From Methanoculleus frigidifontis (GTDB lineage: Archaea > Halobacteriota > Methanomicrobia > Methanomicrobiales > Methanoculleaceae), in contig NZ_VCYH01000003.1 in the NCBI RefSeq assembly GCF_030464345.1, forward strand, positions 62,001 through 126,000: a DNA stretch of 64,000 nucleotides, in the 5' to 3' direction. The stretch's first letter is position 1, and each line of letters starts with the position of its first letter. Below the pieces are notes generated by a model. The model saw only the letters and a program-made list of their open reading frames with translations, ran no database searches and was not told the origin of the DNA. Made by a program: the position numbers and the translations under genes. Positions 42,804 through 52,900 of the stretch are shown piece after piece.

Positions 42804-43253
42804 GATATTGATCCGGAACGTCTCCCCGTCCTCAAGGATGGCATCCCCGTCACCGTTGAAGACCTCCTGGATGCTCCAGCGATTGGCGCGCGGGTTTACG
42901 TACATGAGCGGGTCTTCCGGTTCGAGCTCGCCGTAGTGGTTCCGGCTGAGAAACCGGACCGACATGGTGCTGACGTCGACCCCGTCGCCGCCCGCTGCGA
43001 TGCCGATCGGGATGAGCAATGCCTGAACCTGCACCCGGTTCGGACTGACACCGTAGATCGTCCCGGTGACGGTGAGGCTCGAACTGACCCCCTGCACCTC
43101 TGTATGGATGACCTTCTGGCTCTCCTGGATAGCAGAGAACCCGGTGCCGAGCACCATATACGAAAAGACCGAGGCGACGACGACAAATGCGATCAGGATG
43201 ATGGCAGCCTCAAGCCCGGTGAAGCCTCCGTCCCGGTTGCGCATCGCCATCAT
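42672..43253 (-). CDS. flaB: Archaellin (flagellin-like), first of two
   Basis: The 193-residue protein has a short charged leader ending DGG, then FTGLEAAIILIAFVVVASVF, the class III signal peptide and hydrophobic helix of archaellins. The mature protein would begin at the Phe after the DGG cleavage site. The remainder is a beta-rich domain ending KPAAGAALRVERRLP. It follows the second archaellin 7 bp downstream. Confidence 0.85.
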   Translation of the reverse strand: MMAMRNRDGGFTGLEAAIILIAFVVVASVFSYMVLGTGFSAIQESQKVIHTEVQGVSSSLTVTGTIYGVSPNRVQVQALLIPIGIAAGGDGVDVSTMSVRFLSRNHYGELEPEDPLMYVNPRANRWSIQEVFNGDGDAILEDGETFRINISPIIPSDLVADGEFVVEMKPAAGAALRVERRLPHQIELVTRIP

Positions 43254-43260
43254 CTCCCGT

Positions 43261-43851
43261 TCACATCAGTTCATAGTAGTCGCTCGCCGTGATCTCGGGC
43301 GGAGCCGTCCGCGTCAGGGCGAGGGCGCTGCCCGTATCGGCCGTCAGTTCGATGGTGAAGGTATCTCCTGCGCTGATATCGGCGTCGCGGACGTCGATGG
43401 TTATGCAGGCGAGCTCGTTCTCCTCCAGGATGTCGTCGCTGTCAGCCCGGTAGCGCCAGGTAACGGCGATCCGGGGATCGCCCGGGGGGATCGAGAGCAG
43501 GGTGTCTGCGAGGGCGATCCTGCAGTTGATCCTGGTCATATCCGTCCCGGTTCCTGCCCCGGCGGTCTGGAGGTAGATCCTTACCAGTTTTAATTCCGTG
43601 CCGAGGTTGTTTGCCTGGCAGGCGACCGTCCCCCCCAGGACAAGAGCATTTGCAGACTGGTCGATACCGGCGTGGATCACCTCCTGGCTCTTCTGGGTGG
43701 CAAAAAACCCGCTGCCGAGAACGGCGAAGGCAAAGACCGAGGCGACGACGATGAAGGCGATCAGGATGATCGCCGCTTCGAGGCCCGTGAAGCCGTCGTC
43801 GCATGCGGGGTGCCTGACCGCAGCGATCTCGTTGCTCTTCTTCGGTGCCAT
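43261..43851 (-). CDS. flaB: Archaellin (flagellin-like), second
   Basis: The 196-residue protein has leader ACDDG, then FTGLEAAIILIAFIVVASVF, then a beta domain with TADTGSALALTRTAP at the end. GGAGAT stands before ATG 43851. The two archaellins share the hydrophobic helix almost exactly but differ in the outer domain, so they may be major and minor subunits. The archaellum motor genes (flaHIJ) are not in the window. Confidence 0.87.
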   Translation of the reverse strand: MAPKKSNEIAAVRHPACDDGFTGLEAAIILIAFIVVASVFAFAVLGSGFFATQKSQEVIHAGIDQSANALVLGGTVACQANNLGTELKLVRIYLQTAGAGTGTDMTRINCRIALADTLLSIPPGDPRIAVTWRYRADSDDILEENELACITIDVRDADISAGDTFTIELTADTGSALALTRTAPPEITASDYYELM

Positions 43852-43870
43852 TCCAGTATCTCCTCTCTCG

Positions 43871-45595
43871 TTACCGGAGTTCTGCAAACTCCTGCTGCCC
43901 GGTTATGTGACGTGCGATGAACAGTGCATCGTACATAGTGATCCTGCCGTCCCCGGAGACATCTCCGGCGGGTTTGGTCATGTTCTCGTATCCCGGGACC
44001 CCGAGAAGGTGCCGCGCGAGGTACGCTGCATCGGCTATCGTCACGGTACCGTCCTCGTTCACGTCGCCGTTTCGGATCACCGTGACCGGAATCGTCGTCG
44101 TGTTCACGGTGCCGCGGATAGTGGTTATCGTCACGACAAGATTGCGGGACTGGTAGGTTCCGTTCATGAACGGAGACGGCAAAGCCGCTGAAACGTCGGT
44201 CGACCAGACGCCGTCGCCGGTGTTCGTCATCGGTGATGCCGCGGAGCCGCCGACGTCTGAGAGGTCGATGGTGGCGTTGCTGACGATCCATGCGTTCTCT
44301 GCCGTGAGTGTGATGGTCATCGCCTCTCCCCACCCCGGACTGCCGCCCATGGAAGCGGATATGACGGCCGGCACCGGCCGGGTCTCTATCGTAAATGAAG
44401 TCGGAGAGGCCCAGACGGCTTCTTCAGCGTCCACCCGCCCGAATCCGTAGGAGGAGTCCCGGCCGTCCTGGCCGAGGTCGTCGGCGGTTCCGGCCAGGAC
44501 TGTTCGGACGTTCTCGTTCGTCATTGCCGGGTACCGCGAGAGCACGAGGGCGGCAACGCCGGCAACATGGGGGCAGGCCATCGATGTTCCGCTCATGTAG
44601 CCGTAGGTATCTCCCGGGAGCGTGGCGAGGATCCGTTCGCCGGGCGCCACGAGCTCCTGTGCGCTGCCCTGGTTGGAAAAGCTGCTCAAGGCGCTTGTTT
44701 TTCCGATTGAGCCGATCGCGATGACGGAGTCGTATGCTGCCGGGTACAGGATCTCTGCACCGCCCCCGTTCCCGGAGGCCGCTACGATGATGCAGCCCTT
44801 GCTCCAGGCGTAGTCGCACGCCTCTTTCTGGGTCTGGGAGAAATATTCGCCTCCGAGACTGAGGCTGATGATATCCGCCCCGCTGTCGGCGGCATGGATG
44901 ATACCTTTTGCGACGTTCGAGATGTAGCCGCCTCCTTGGGCGTTGAGCACCTTCTCCGCCATGATGCCGACCTGCGCTACTCCGGCAATGCCCCGGTCAT
45001 TGTCCATGACCGCTGCGGCGATGCCAGCGCAGTGCGTGCCGTGCCCGTTGTCGTCCAGTGGGTCGGCATCATCGTTTACCCAGTCGTATCCGCCGGAGCG
45101 GTAATTTCCGGCAAGGTCGGCGTGGCGGTAGTCGATGCCGGTATCCACGATGGCGATGGTAATATTGCTGTTTCCCTGCTCCATGCTCCAGGCATCGTCC
45201 GCTCCGATGATTTCGAGACTCCACTGGTATGCATACATCGGATCGTCCGGCACGTACGGTGCGGGGCTGCACGCCGATACCGGGTAGTCGGGTTCGATGA
45301 ATGCCACGTTCTTCCGGGATGCCAGATCGGTGACGAACCGGTCGACGTCGTCGACCGAGAATTCCTGTATGGTGAGGTGATCGCAGGTAGCGACGAGTGC
45401 GGTATCGGAGACACCTTCCGGGAGTGGCAGTGCTGTTCTCTGCATGGGTGCGGAGCCGATCCGGTTGTCAAAACCAACAAGCACCCGCTGGTTGTCTTCG
45501 GCACTGTCGCTCCGCGATGCGGCGTGGGCAGCGGGGAGCAGGATAAATCCTGCGAGAAGCGTCAGTACACAGAGTCGCTGCATGAGAGTAGTCAT
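43871..45595 (-). CDS. Secreted subtilisin-like serine protease with C-terminal dockerin
   Basis: The 574-residue protein has a signal peptide to about Ala26, a prodomain region (about 35-105) and an S8 catalytic domain. The catalytic residues are Asp151 (AIVDTGIDYRHAD), His185 (DDNGHGTHCAG), Asn276 (AASGNGGGA) and Ser338 (SGTSMACPHVAG). A beta domain (about 405-500) precedes the dockerin (about 505-570), with Ca-binding repeats GDVNEDGTVTIADAAYLAR and GDVSGDGRITMYDALFIAR. It may be docked on surface cohesins. GGAG lies 10 bases before the ATG. Confidence 0.93.
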   Translation of the reverse strand: MTTLMQRLCVLTLLAGFILLPAAHAASRSDSAEDNQRVLVGFDNRIGSAPMQRTALPLPEGVSDTALVATCDHLTIQEFSVDDVDRFVTDLASRKNVAFIEPDYPVSACSPAPYVPDDPMYAYQWSLEIIGADDAWSMEQGNSNITIAIVDTGIDYRHADLAGNYRSGGYDWVNDDADPLDDNGHGTHCAGIAAAVMDNDRGIAGVAQVGIMAEKVLNAQGGGYISNVAKGIIHAADSGADIISLSLGGEYFSQTQKEACDYAWSKGCIIVAASGNGGGAEILYPAAYDSVIAIGSIGKTSALSSFSNQGSAQELVAPGERILATLPGDTYGYMSGTSMACPHVAGVAALVLSRYPAMTNENVRTVLAGTADDLGQDGRDSSYGFGRVDAEEAVWASPTSFTIETRPVPAVISASMGGSPGWGEAMTITLTAENAWIVSNATIDLSDVGGSAASPMTNTGDGVWSTDVSAALPSPFMNGTYQSRNLVVTITTIRGTVNTTTIPVTVIRNGDVNEDGTVTIADAAYLARHLLGVPGYENMTKPAGDVSGDGRITMYDALFIARHITGQQEFAELR

Positions 45596-45644
45596 TGTGG
45601 TGCTCCGGAAGGCGTGCTTTGGTATACTGTCATTTTGGAAGTTG

Positions 45645-45654
45645 GATATATAAT
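45645..45654 (-). promoter_or_regulatory. TATA box for the dockerin subtilase
   Basis: On the minus strand ATTATATATC lies about 50 bases before ATG 45595. Confidence 0.6.
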
Positions 45655-45689
45655 AGTTCCTTTATTGCGGTCGAACCAATTATTTCATT

Positions 45690-45720
45690 AAAATAAAAAA
45701 GAGCTGTTTTTCATAGCTCT
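45690..45720 (-). terminator. Hairpin and T-run terminator
   Basis: On the minus strand AGAGCT-ATGAAAAAC-AGCTCT (45720-45700) is followed at once by TTTTTTATTTT. It lies about 340 bases after the stop of the cohesin protein at 46064. The 45721-46063 interval between the two has no convincing frame; long ORFs there look like chance. Confidence 0.65.
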
Positions 45721-46063
45721 CTGGCGGGGGGCTGGAGGTGGGAAATATCTCGCACCCCCCGCATCGGTTCGTCTTCTATCCGGGGTAACCGGAAGGCGCA
45801 TCTCCTCTTGCAGACGTACGCTGCCGTGCCCTTGATCGTACCTGACGATGGACATTTCGGGTGTTCTCCGCACCTCCCGGCATGCCTTGAATTGTGTTCC
45901 CCTCTCTGCTGATCGGTGACGGGTGCGGCTTTGAGAACCGTCTGTGATTGCTGTTTTGGGGAGCGGAGTGCGGAGAGGTTCGCTCAAAGTGCACGGTCGT
46001 TCGCGGAACGGGTACGAGTGGCCGGAGGCCGGGATGAAAACAGAAAAAAGTATGGATTCGGGG

Positions 46064-49000
46064 TTACTGGTTCTTCTTCTCCATGTAGAAGAAGGCTGCT
46101 CCCGCAACGATCAGGATCGCGACGATCGCGATGATGATATACATGAACGGGAGTTCTTCCGTTGGCTGTGCCGGCGTGGTCGGAGCAACCTGCGTCGGGC
46201 TGGTCGTCACGACCTCTGTCGGGGTGGGCGTCGGCAGGACGCCGGTGGTGTAGACGACCGCGAACGTACTGAAGTGCGTGACGGTTGCGCTCACCGTTCT
46301 GGTCGTCGGGTTGACCGTGGTCGGGACATCCTCCCAGGCATTGGTCTCTGCGTTGAACCACTTGATCGTCGGCACCTGGCCGCTTGCGATCATCCGGTTC
46401 CAGTCCTCCTCAGAGAGGGTGGCGGAGAGCGTGAGGCCCGGGTTGAAGGTGGCGCCTGCAGGGCTGCACTCATAGACGTAGCCGGAGATGCTGAAGAGCG
46501 CGCCTGCCGGGGCTGCCGGGACGTCGCCGGTCCGCTCGATGCTGATGGTGCTGATCGGGTTGCCGTCCGCGTCGAGTGCCCGCACGCCCGCGTTCAGGGT
46601 GAGTTTCCCGCTATCGTCACTCGCAACGACGGCGATCGACCGGGTCACGATACCGCTGCTGCTGGTCGAGACCGTGGCGCTTCCTTCGTAGGTGGTAACG
46701 CTACGGCTGCTGCCGCCACCGCCACCGCCGCCGCTGGGCGTGTACGGGGTCGGAGTTGGGGTCGGGGTCACCGGGGGCGTGATCTGAACCGTGTACTGAC
46801 CGTAGGCCTCCACGGTTCCGTTGGAACTCTGGCCGATCAGGTAGACGTCATACGTTCCTGCGGCGAGGCCGGACGTGTTCACCGTGGCCTGGTTCGTGTT
46901 CGCTACGACGTAGGCTCCGGCGTCGGGGCTGATGTAGACATTCCCGATGAGTTTCTGGGTCGCGGGGATGCCGTTGTAGGTGAGGTTCAGCTGGAGCGTC
47001 GAGGTGCCGATGGTTGCTGCGTCGATGAGCGCCGTGCCGTCGTAGGTGACGTCACGGATCAGCATGACACCGAGGCGCTCGCACGGGGCGGTGAACTGCG
47101 CCGTGAAACTGTCTCCCTTCTGCACGCTCGTGGCGGAGATGCCGCCCTGGTCGCCGCTCTCCATAACGCTGATCGGCATTGCGCCGAGAGCGCCGAGGCG
47201 GTCGCCGTCCATGGCGATGGCGGCGAGTGCGTAGTCACCTGCGGGGAGCTGGATGGCTTTGAGACCCTGGGCACTCAGCCGGTAGCCGGCGTTCAGGTCG
47301 ACCTGGTTGTCCGGGTGCCGGAGTGTCTGGGAGATATTGCCTGCGTTGGTGATGGCCGTTCCGTTATAGTCGTCCATGATGAAGGTACCGTCGTCACGCA
47401 CGGTGATCTTCGTCCACCCACCGTCGATGAAGAAGTATGCGGTCTTCTTCATGAGTTCGGTGTAGTTGACGGATCTGCTGCCGGAGTCGATCATCTGTTC
47501 GATGTACGACTCGTTGGCCTCGAAGAGCAGGACTGCTGCCTTCGGGGCGTTGGGCACCTGCACCAGGAAGTCGAGCGTTGCACCGGGTTCGTAGACCCAG
47601 AGGTTCTGGTAGGTCTCGGTTCCCTGCATGGTGCGGTTTGCGGTGTTGTCGACCGCTACGAAGGTGTCGGCGGTGACCTGGCCGACGTTGATGACCGACC
47701 GCTGCAGCGTGCCGATGCTCGGGACGGCGACGGTGCGCCCGTTGTAGAGAGTGACCGAGCTGATCGCGGTTCTGCTGATGTCCATCTCTGCGGTGTAGGT
47801 GGTATCGATGCCGGATATCGTGCCCATCTTGGTGGAGTTAATCCAGATCATGTAGTTGTAGTAGAGATGGAAGGTGCGGCTGTCGGAGTTGAGCGCCTGG
47901 TCGTAGGCGCGGAACGCAAGGTCGCGGTTACCGTCGGTGATGGTGGTTGTTGCGGTTCCGCTGATATCGTTGCTGCTCCAGAGTTCCTCGCCCGTGGTGG
48001 TGTCCACGAGGACGACGCGTGCAAAGGACGGGTCGGCCGCGACGTTCCAGTTCAGGGTGAGCGTCTCGCCCGCTTCGACGTAGCCGTCACCGTCGTCGCC
48101 GCTGATCGTGAACGCGGTGATCACCGGTGCGGTGGTATCGAGCGTGAACGTCCAGTTCAGGGAGCGCGGATCGCCGAAGTTGTCCGTACCGCTGGCGTTC
48201 ACCCAGTAGGTGTTGTCTGCAAGCGGGCCGACGATCGTTCCCTTCGCGTAATCGGTCGAGGTGTCGACCGCAAGGGGGACGGGGGCGGAGGTTGCCGTAC
48301 CGAACTGCATACCGACGGTCCCTTTGTTCATCTGGGACATGAACGCCGATGCCTGGGTCGGTGTGGCGTTGACGTAGCCTGTCGGGCTCGGGTCGGAGAA
48401 TCCGACGTTCACGACGTTGATGACCTGGGTGTCGGTTCCCTGCCTCCCGGCCGCATCGGTTGCCGTGACGATGAGGTCAACGCCGTTCTCAATCGGCCAG
48501 GTGACCTGCGTGTTGAAGGTGTAGGTGCTGGCGCCGGTCTGTGTCAGCGGAAGGTTGTACTGGACGGTGTCGGTCGTGTTCTGCAGGGTCGCCGTGGCGG
48601 TGCCCATGCCGCCGACGTCGGTGATGGTGCCGGCGATGTTGAACGTGGACGATACGCTCGTGGGTGTGGAGATCGAGACGACCGGGTCGACTTCATCCAG
48701 GGTGGTGAAGGTGCCGTTCTGGATGGCTGCCGTAAGAATATCTCCCGGGGGGACAACCGTTGAGAGGGTGTTTAATTTCATCCCGAGTTCCGACTGGCTG
48801 CCGTCGTTTTTCAATGCAGAAAGCGTCACCGTGGCAAGCAGAAGGTCGCCGTTGTCGTATCCGCCTGCATTGAAGCCGTTCACGAGAATGTGATCGGCGA
48901 ACGTGTTGGAGTTCGATGCATTGTACTTCTGGATACTGTCCACCGATACGACGGTGTTGTCGAAGTACATCTCAACATTAAACGCTCCGATCTTCGGACT

Positions 49001-49162
49001 GAAGTCGTTCGCGATATAGATACTGACCGTAGCCGTGCTTCCCTGTTGTACATCGGAGGCATTGGTTACGTATAATGTGCCAGTACCTGTTGCCGCGCTT
49101 GCAGCGGGCGTAATGGCCAAAAGCCCTACTACGAGCAGCAGGGCTAGATGAAGAGATTTCAT
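46064..49162 (-). CDS. Membrane-anchored cohesin protein, 1032 residues
   Basis: A signal peptide (to about Ala23) precedes a cohesin-like domain (about 25-150; GTLYVTNASDVQQGSTATVS, then GAFNVEMYFDNTVVSVD, then GDLLLATVTLSALKNDGSQS). Ig-like modules follow (about 155-450), then a long beta region of no recognised family, a Thr/Pro spacer (TPTPTPTPYTPSGG) and a beta module ending VTHFSTFAVVYTTG. A Thr/Pro stem and C-terminal helix (FMYIIIAIVAILIVAGAAFF) with tail MEKKNQ anchor it. It has no dockerin. It is the likely scaffold for dockerin proteins. Confidence 0.83.
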   Translation of the reverse strand: MKSLHLALLLVVGLLAITPAASAATGTGTLYVTNASDVQQGSTATVSIYIANDFSPKIGAFNVEMYFDNTVVSVDSIQKYNASNSNTFADHILVNGFNAGGYDNGDLLLATVTLSALKNDGSQSELGMKLNTLSTVVPPGDILTAAIQNGTFTTLDEVDPVVSISTPTSVSSTFNIAGTITDVGGMGTATATLQNTTDTVQYNLPLTQTGASTYTFNTQVTWPIENGVDLIVTATDAAGRQGTDTQVINVVNVGFSDPSPTGYVNATPTQASAFMSQMNKGTVGMQFGTATSAPVPLAVDTSTDYAKGTIVGPLADNTYWVNASGTDNFGDPRSLNWTFTLDTTAPVITAFTISGDDGDGYVEAGETLTLNWNVAADPSFARVVLVDTTTGEELWSSNDISGTATTTITDGNRDLAFRAYDQALNSDSRTFHLYYNYMIWINSTKMGTISGIDTTYTAEMDISRTAISSVTLYNGRTVAVPSIGTLQRSVINVGQVTADTFVAVDNTANRTMQGTETYQNLWVYEPGATLDFLVQVPNAPKAAVLLFEANESYIEQMIDSGSRSVNYTELMKKTAYFFIDGGWTKITVRDDGTFIMDDYNGTAITNAGNISQTLRHPDNQVDLNAGYRLSAQGLKAIQLPAGDYALAAIAMDGDRLGALGAMPISVMESGDQGGISATSVQKGDSFTAQFTAPCERLGVMLIRDVTYDGTALIDAATIGTSTLQLNLTYNGIPATQKLIGNVYISPDAGAYVVANTNQATVNTSGLAAGTYDVYLIGQSSNGTVEAYGQYTVQITPPVTPTPTPTPYTPSGGGGGGGSSRSVTTYEGSATVSTSSSGIVTRSIAVVASDDSGKLTLNAGVRALDADGNPISTISIERTGDVPAAPAGALFSISGYVYECSPAGATFNPGLTLSATLSEEDWNRMIASGQVPTIKWFNAETNAWEDVPTTVNPTTRTVSATVTHFSTFAVVYTTGVLPTPTPTEVVTTSPTQVAPTTPAQPTEELPFMYIIIAIVAILIVAGAAFFYMEKKNQ

Positions 49163-49197
49163 GAAGTTTTCCCTCCTTTGCTAATCATATTTCATGC

Positions 49198-49206
49198 CGT
49201 ATAAAT
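49198..49206 (-). promoter_or_regulatory. TATA box for the 1032-residue cohesin protein
   Basis: On the minus strand ATTTATACG is about 40 bases before ATG 49162. GGAGGG lies close to the ATG. Confidence 0.6.
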
Positions 49207-49223
49207 CATTCGTAATTGAATTT

Positions 49224-49943
49224 TCACCGTTTTTTCGTGAATGCAAATACTACAAGCACCAGCGCGCAAATTCCGATGATGGGTGACAGCGGTGACTTGG
49301 GTGTTGGTGCCGGTGTCGGCGTCTCTGGTGTTCCGGTGACAGTTCCGGTTGTGCCGGCAGCGGGTGATTCTGATGCCGCCGTCTGCTGCACTCCGGCTGT
49401 TGTCGGCGTCGGTTCGGCCTCTTGCAGGGTTGCAGTGGCCTGCGGTTCATTCGGCTGCGACCCGCCGCTCGATGATCCGGTTCCCGAAGCGGTCGTCGGC
49501 ACTGCCGTCGGCTGCGCTCCCGGGGAGGCGGGTGTGTCCGTGTCGAAGGCCGGGTTCGTCGTCGGGATCGGATCGCCGAGCGGGTTCACCAGATCGTTCA
49601 CATAGACATCGAAACGGGCGTCGCCTGTGTACTGTATCTCTGCGACGGGGACGTCGCCGGTGAGGTGCTGTTCGGTCGTGAACCCGGAAACCCTCACTGT
49701 CTTCTTGTCCTGCTGGATGTTGACTGCGCCCATGAACGGTTCGACGAACGTTACGTCCGTCACGGTGGTCGCTGCCGTATCGTAGCCGATCACGATGCTG
49801 AAGGCGCCAAGGCCGAGGCTGTCATCGACGCCTTTCACGACCAGCTGGCCTTCCGCGACCACGACTTCGGCGGCGCTTGCCGCAGATACCATTGCGCAGA
49901 GAATTGCGATGCCAAAAAGAAAACGGAAATGGGGTTTGTTCAT
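49224..49943 (-). CDS. Small membrane-anchored cohesin protein, 239 residues
   Basis: A signal peptide (to about Ala24) is followed by a minimal cohesin-like domain (about 25-115; VVVAEGQLVVKGVDDSLGLG, then AFSIVIGYDTAATTVTDVTF, then GDVPVAEIQYTGDARFDVYV). A long Thr/Pro/Ser linker (about 125-215) leads to a C-terminal helix (IIGICALVLVVFAF) and a KKR tail. It has no dockerin. It is the simplest candidate anchor. GAGGT stands before the start. The alpha-2-macroglobulin-like gene ends 10 bp before it. Confidence 0.8.
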   Translation of the reverse strand: MNKPHFRFLFGIAILCAMVSAASAAEVVVAEGQLVVKGVDDSLGLGAFSIVIGYDTAATTVTDVTFVEPFMGAVNIQQDKKTVRVSGFTTEQHLTGDVPVAEIQYTGDARFDVYVNDLVNPLGDPIPTTNPAFDTDTPASPGAQPTAVPTTASGTGSSSGGSQPNEPQATATLQEAEPTPTTAGVQQTAASESPAAGTTGTVTGTPETPTPAPTPKSPLSPIIGICALVLVVFAFTKKR

Positions 49944-49953
49944 GTGCTATACC

Positions 49954-52900
49954 TCATGCAACTGGTTGGTAGTACTCGGTGAGGAGGCCGGCGTCGTAGC
50001 TCGCGACGTAGAGAGCGTCGATGATGTTGATGACGCCGTCACCGGTGACATCGGGGTAGTCATACGTTGCCAGGCCCGTAATCAGCTGAGCATCATAACT
50101 CGCGATGTAGAGAGCATCGATGATGTTAACGCTGCCGTCGTTGTTGCTCTCACCGAGGCTCACACCCTCGAACCCGAGTCCGATTGTGTTCTGTCCGTTC
50201 GGTGCATCGTAGATGACCAGCGTCGCGTTTGTGGTGGTGTAGGCTCCTCCGACCGGGTAGGTGAACGTTCCGTTCCGGAACTCGTAGGCGGTCGGGACGC
50301 CGTTCACCGTCACCACCGGGTCGTGCAGCAGGTAGCGCATCGGGAACTCGAGCGCAATGCCGAGCTCGCCGCCGTTGCCGAGCACCGTCACGTTATAGCT
50401 GGTGTTCTCGTTCCGGAGCGCGTTGAGCGTCTCGGGCGGAACCTGCGCCACGCCGGCGATGCTGCCCGAGCCGCCCTCGGAGAGCACCAGGACCGGTGCC
50501 GTCAGGGTCGAGGGGAGCGTGACGTTGTAGAGCGCGGTTGCACCCGGAGTGACGTTGACATTGGAGTGGATCTCGGGGTAGCCGGTCTTGTTCACGACCA
50601 TGCTATAGGTGCCCTCCAGGACGTCTTCGAACGTGTGATTCGATACAGCGGTGACGCTGCTCGCTCCGACCGAGATCCGGTCGGCGGTAACGGCGTCGCC
50701 GTTCTCGTCGACGACGTTGACGCTGACATTACCTCTGCCCTGAACCGTGAACGTGTGGTTGGCGAAGGTCACCTGGCTCTCATCGTAGAGCGGGCGGATG
50801 CGCAGGTTCATCTCCAGCGCGCCGTAGGTGTCGGGCGTCGCCGTGAACGTGTAGGTCATCAGGGTGTTGTTGACCCATGCGAGGGGCTCGATGAAGAGCG
50901 AGAGCTGGTCGGTGCTCGCCGTGCTGTTTGTGACCTCCGATGCGACCGCCTGGCCGTTCTCGTAGACCGTGGAGGCGTTGTCGTAGGCGAATCCGGAGAT
51001 CGGGATCTCGACCATCGGGGAGAAGACGTCCTGCGTCGAGGTGACGGTGAGCGTCACGTCTGCTTCTTCGCCTGCGACCATCGGGGACGGGCTGGACGCA
51101 AATCCGACGGTATAGGGGTTCTCCGCCTGGGCGGCGTAGTCGAGCACGCCGATGTCGGTCGAGATCTGTACGAGATCGCTGCCGGTCTCGTCACCAAACT
51201 CCTGGATCGTCCTGCCGTTGCGGATCGTCGCATCGACTTCGATTATCGGGACGTGCTGCGAGTGGTCGACGCTCACCAGGATCGGGCCGTCGCCGGACGT
51301 GAGCGTGGCGGTGACGTCATGCTCCTTCACGGTGCTGAACCCGTCGCCGAAGATGTCCCGTTTGAGGGTTCCGCCTGCTAAGAGCGCCTCTTCCTGCGCC
51401 TCGGTGAGCGTGTAGACGACCCGCGGGTGTGTCGAATTGACCGGAACGGTGCAGACGTCGGTTCCGTCGATCGCAACGGTCACCGTACCGGTGCTCACTA
51501 CATTCGGCTGGCACTGGATCAGCGCATCGATGGCCACCTGGGAAGCCCACGTGTAGCCCCAGCTGCCACGGTCTTCGTACTGGCTGACGAGCCAGCCGAC
51601 CGCTCTGCTGATGGTTGTATTATCGGCGGGGATTCCGGTCGCGTTCAGCGCCAGGACACCGTACGCAGTGGCTTCGGTCACCCTGCCGTTCGTGTACCAT
51701 CCGTAGTGTGAGCCTGCAGGCCACGAACCGTCGGCGTTCTGGGTGTCGATCAGCCACACGGCTGCTTTTGCTTTTGCGTTCTCGATCTCTTCCGCCGTGA
51801 CGTCGTCCGATGTCAGCGCAAAGGATTCAAGGCCCCAGAGCGCGAGTCCGGTTGCCATCGCCTGATCCTGGCCGGACGACCACGAACCGTCAATGTTCTG
51901 CGTGTCGATGAAGTAGCGGGTCGCGTTCTGCATGTTTTCTTCCATGTAGCCGCGGTAGGGCTGCTGCACATCGGCCGTCTGGTTGATCATGTCGTGGATC
52001 AGCATGACGAACGCGGTGTTGGACTGCGGCGTCCAGGAGTGGCAGACGTTTGCGCTCCAGGTCCAGGTTCCGGTGCTCGGGTTGTCCGGGTTGTCGTGGA
52101 ACCACTCGATCAGTTTCTCGAAGTTCACGGTACCGCTGGTGACGGTGCTGCCGTTCGAGACCTTGTCGACCAGGAGGCGGTTTAAGTCTTCGTCCGTCTT
52201 GTTGATCCGGGCGAGCGTGTAGCTGGCATAGGAGCTCGACGACGACTCGGAGGATCCGCTGCCCCAGAGGCTCCATCCGCCGTCGGCGTGCTGGCCGCGT
52301 TGTCCGCCCTTGACCAGACTGGTGATTCCTCTTTCGATGGATGTGTTTGCCGTGTCTCTAATGGTTTGCCAGTTCGAGGGTCTGTCGGCAGGACGGTCGA
52401 GATAGTAGTTCTTCACGTTCAGCGATGCCATCATCCGGCTGGTCGTCTGCTCGACGCAGCCATAGGGGTAGCCGACCAGGTACTCGAGGCCGGAGAGGGT
52501 GCGTCCGCGGGCGCCGGACTGAATGATGATATCTGTCCGGTTATCGAAGGTGCGATTTGTGTGCAGGGTGTTGAAGGTCATCGCACCGGGTGCACTGGCG
52601 TTGATCGTTGTGGCGTCTACGGACGTTACCTCGATGGAGGGTATCCATATGGAGACGTCAGTCCCGTTCACCGTGTCGCTCTTGCCGTGTGCCGCAATGT
52701 CGAACCGGAACTGGTCTGCGTCGATCGTGCCGGGCCTGTCGGTCCGCATATAAACGCGAACATAGTTCCACTGGCTGGCGTACATATACCTGCTCTGGTT
52801 CCTGCCGCCGTTGACCTCGACGTAGTCGGGTGCGGTGATGTTGAGCCAGATGTTGCCTGCATGGCTGGCGTTCACGTAGAATCTCATGGAGAACCAGTTG

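Noticed and set aside
45944-48763. A 939-codon open frame on the plus strand over the cohesin protein gene
   Set aside because: It is antisense to a well-supported secreted protein and its translation is Arg/Gly/Val-rich without domains. High GC third positions make such frames long.
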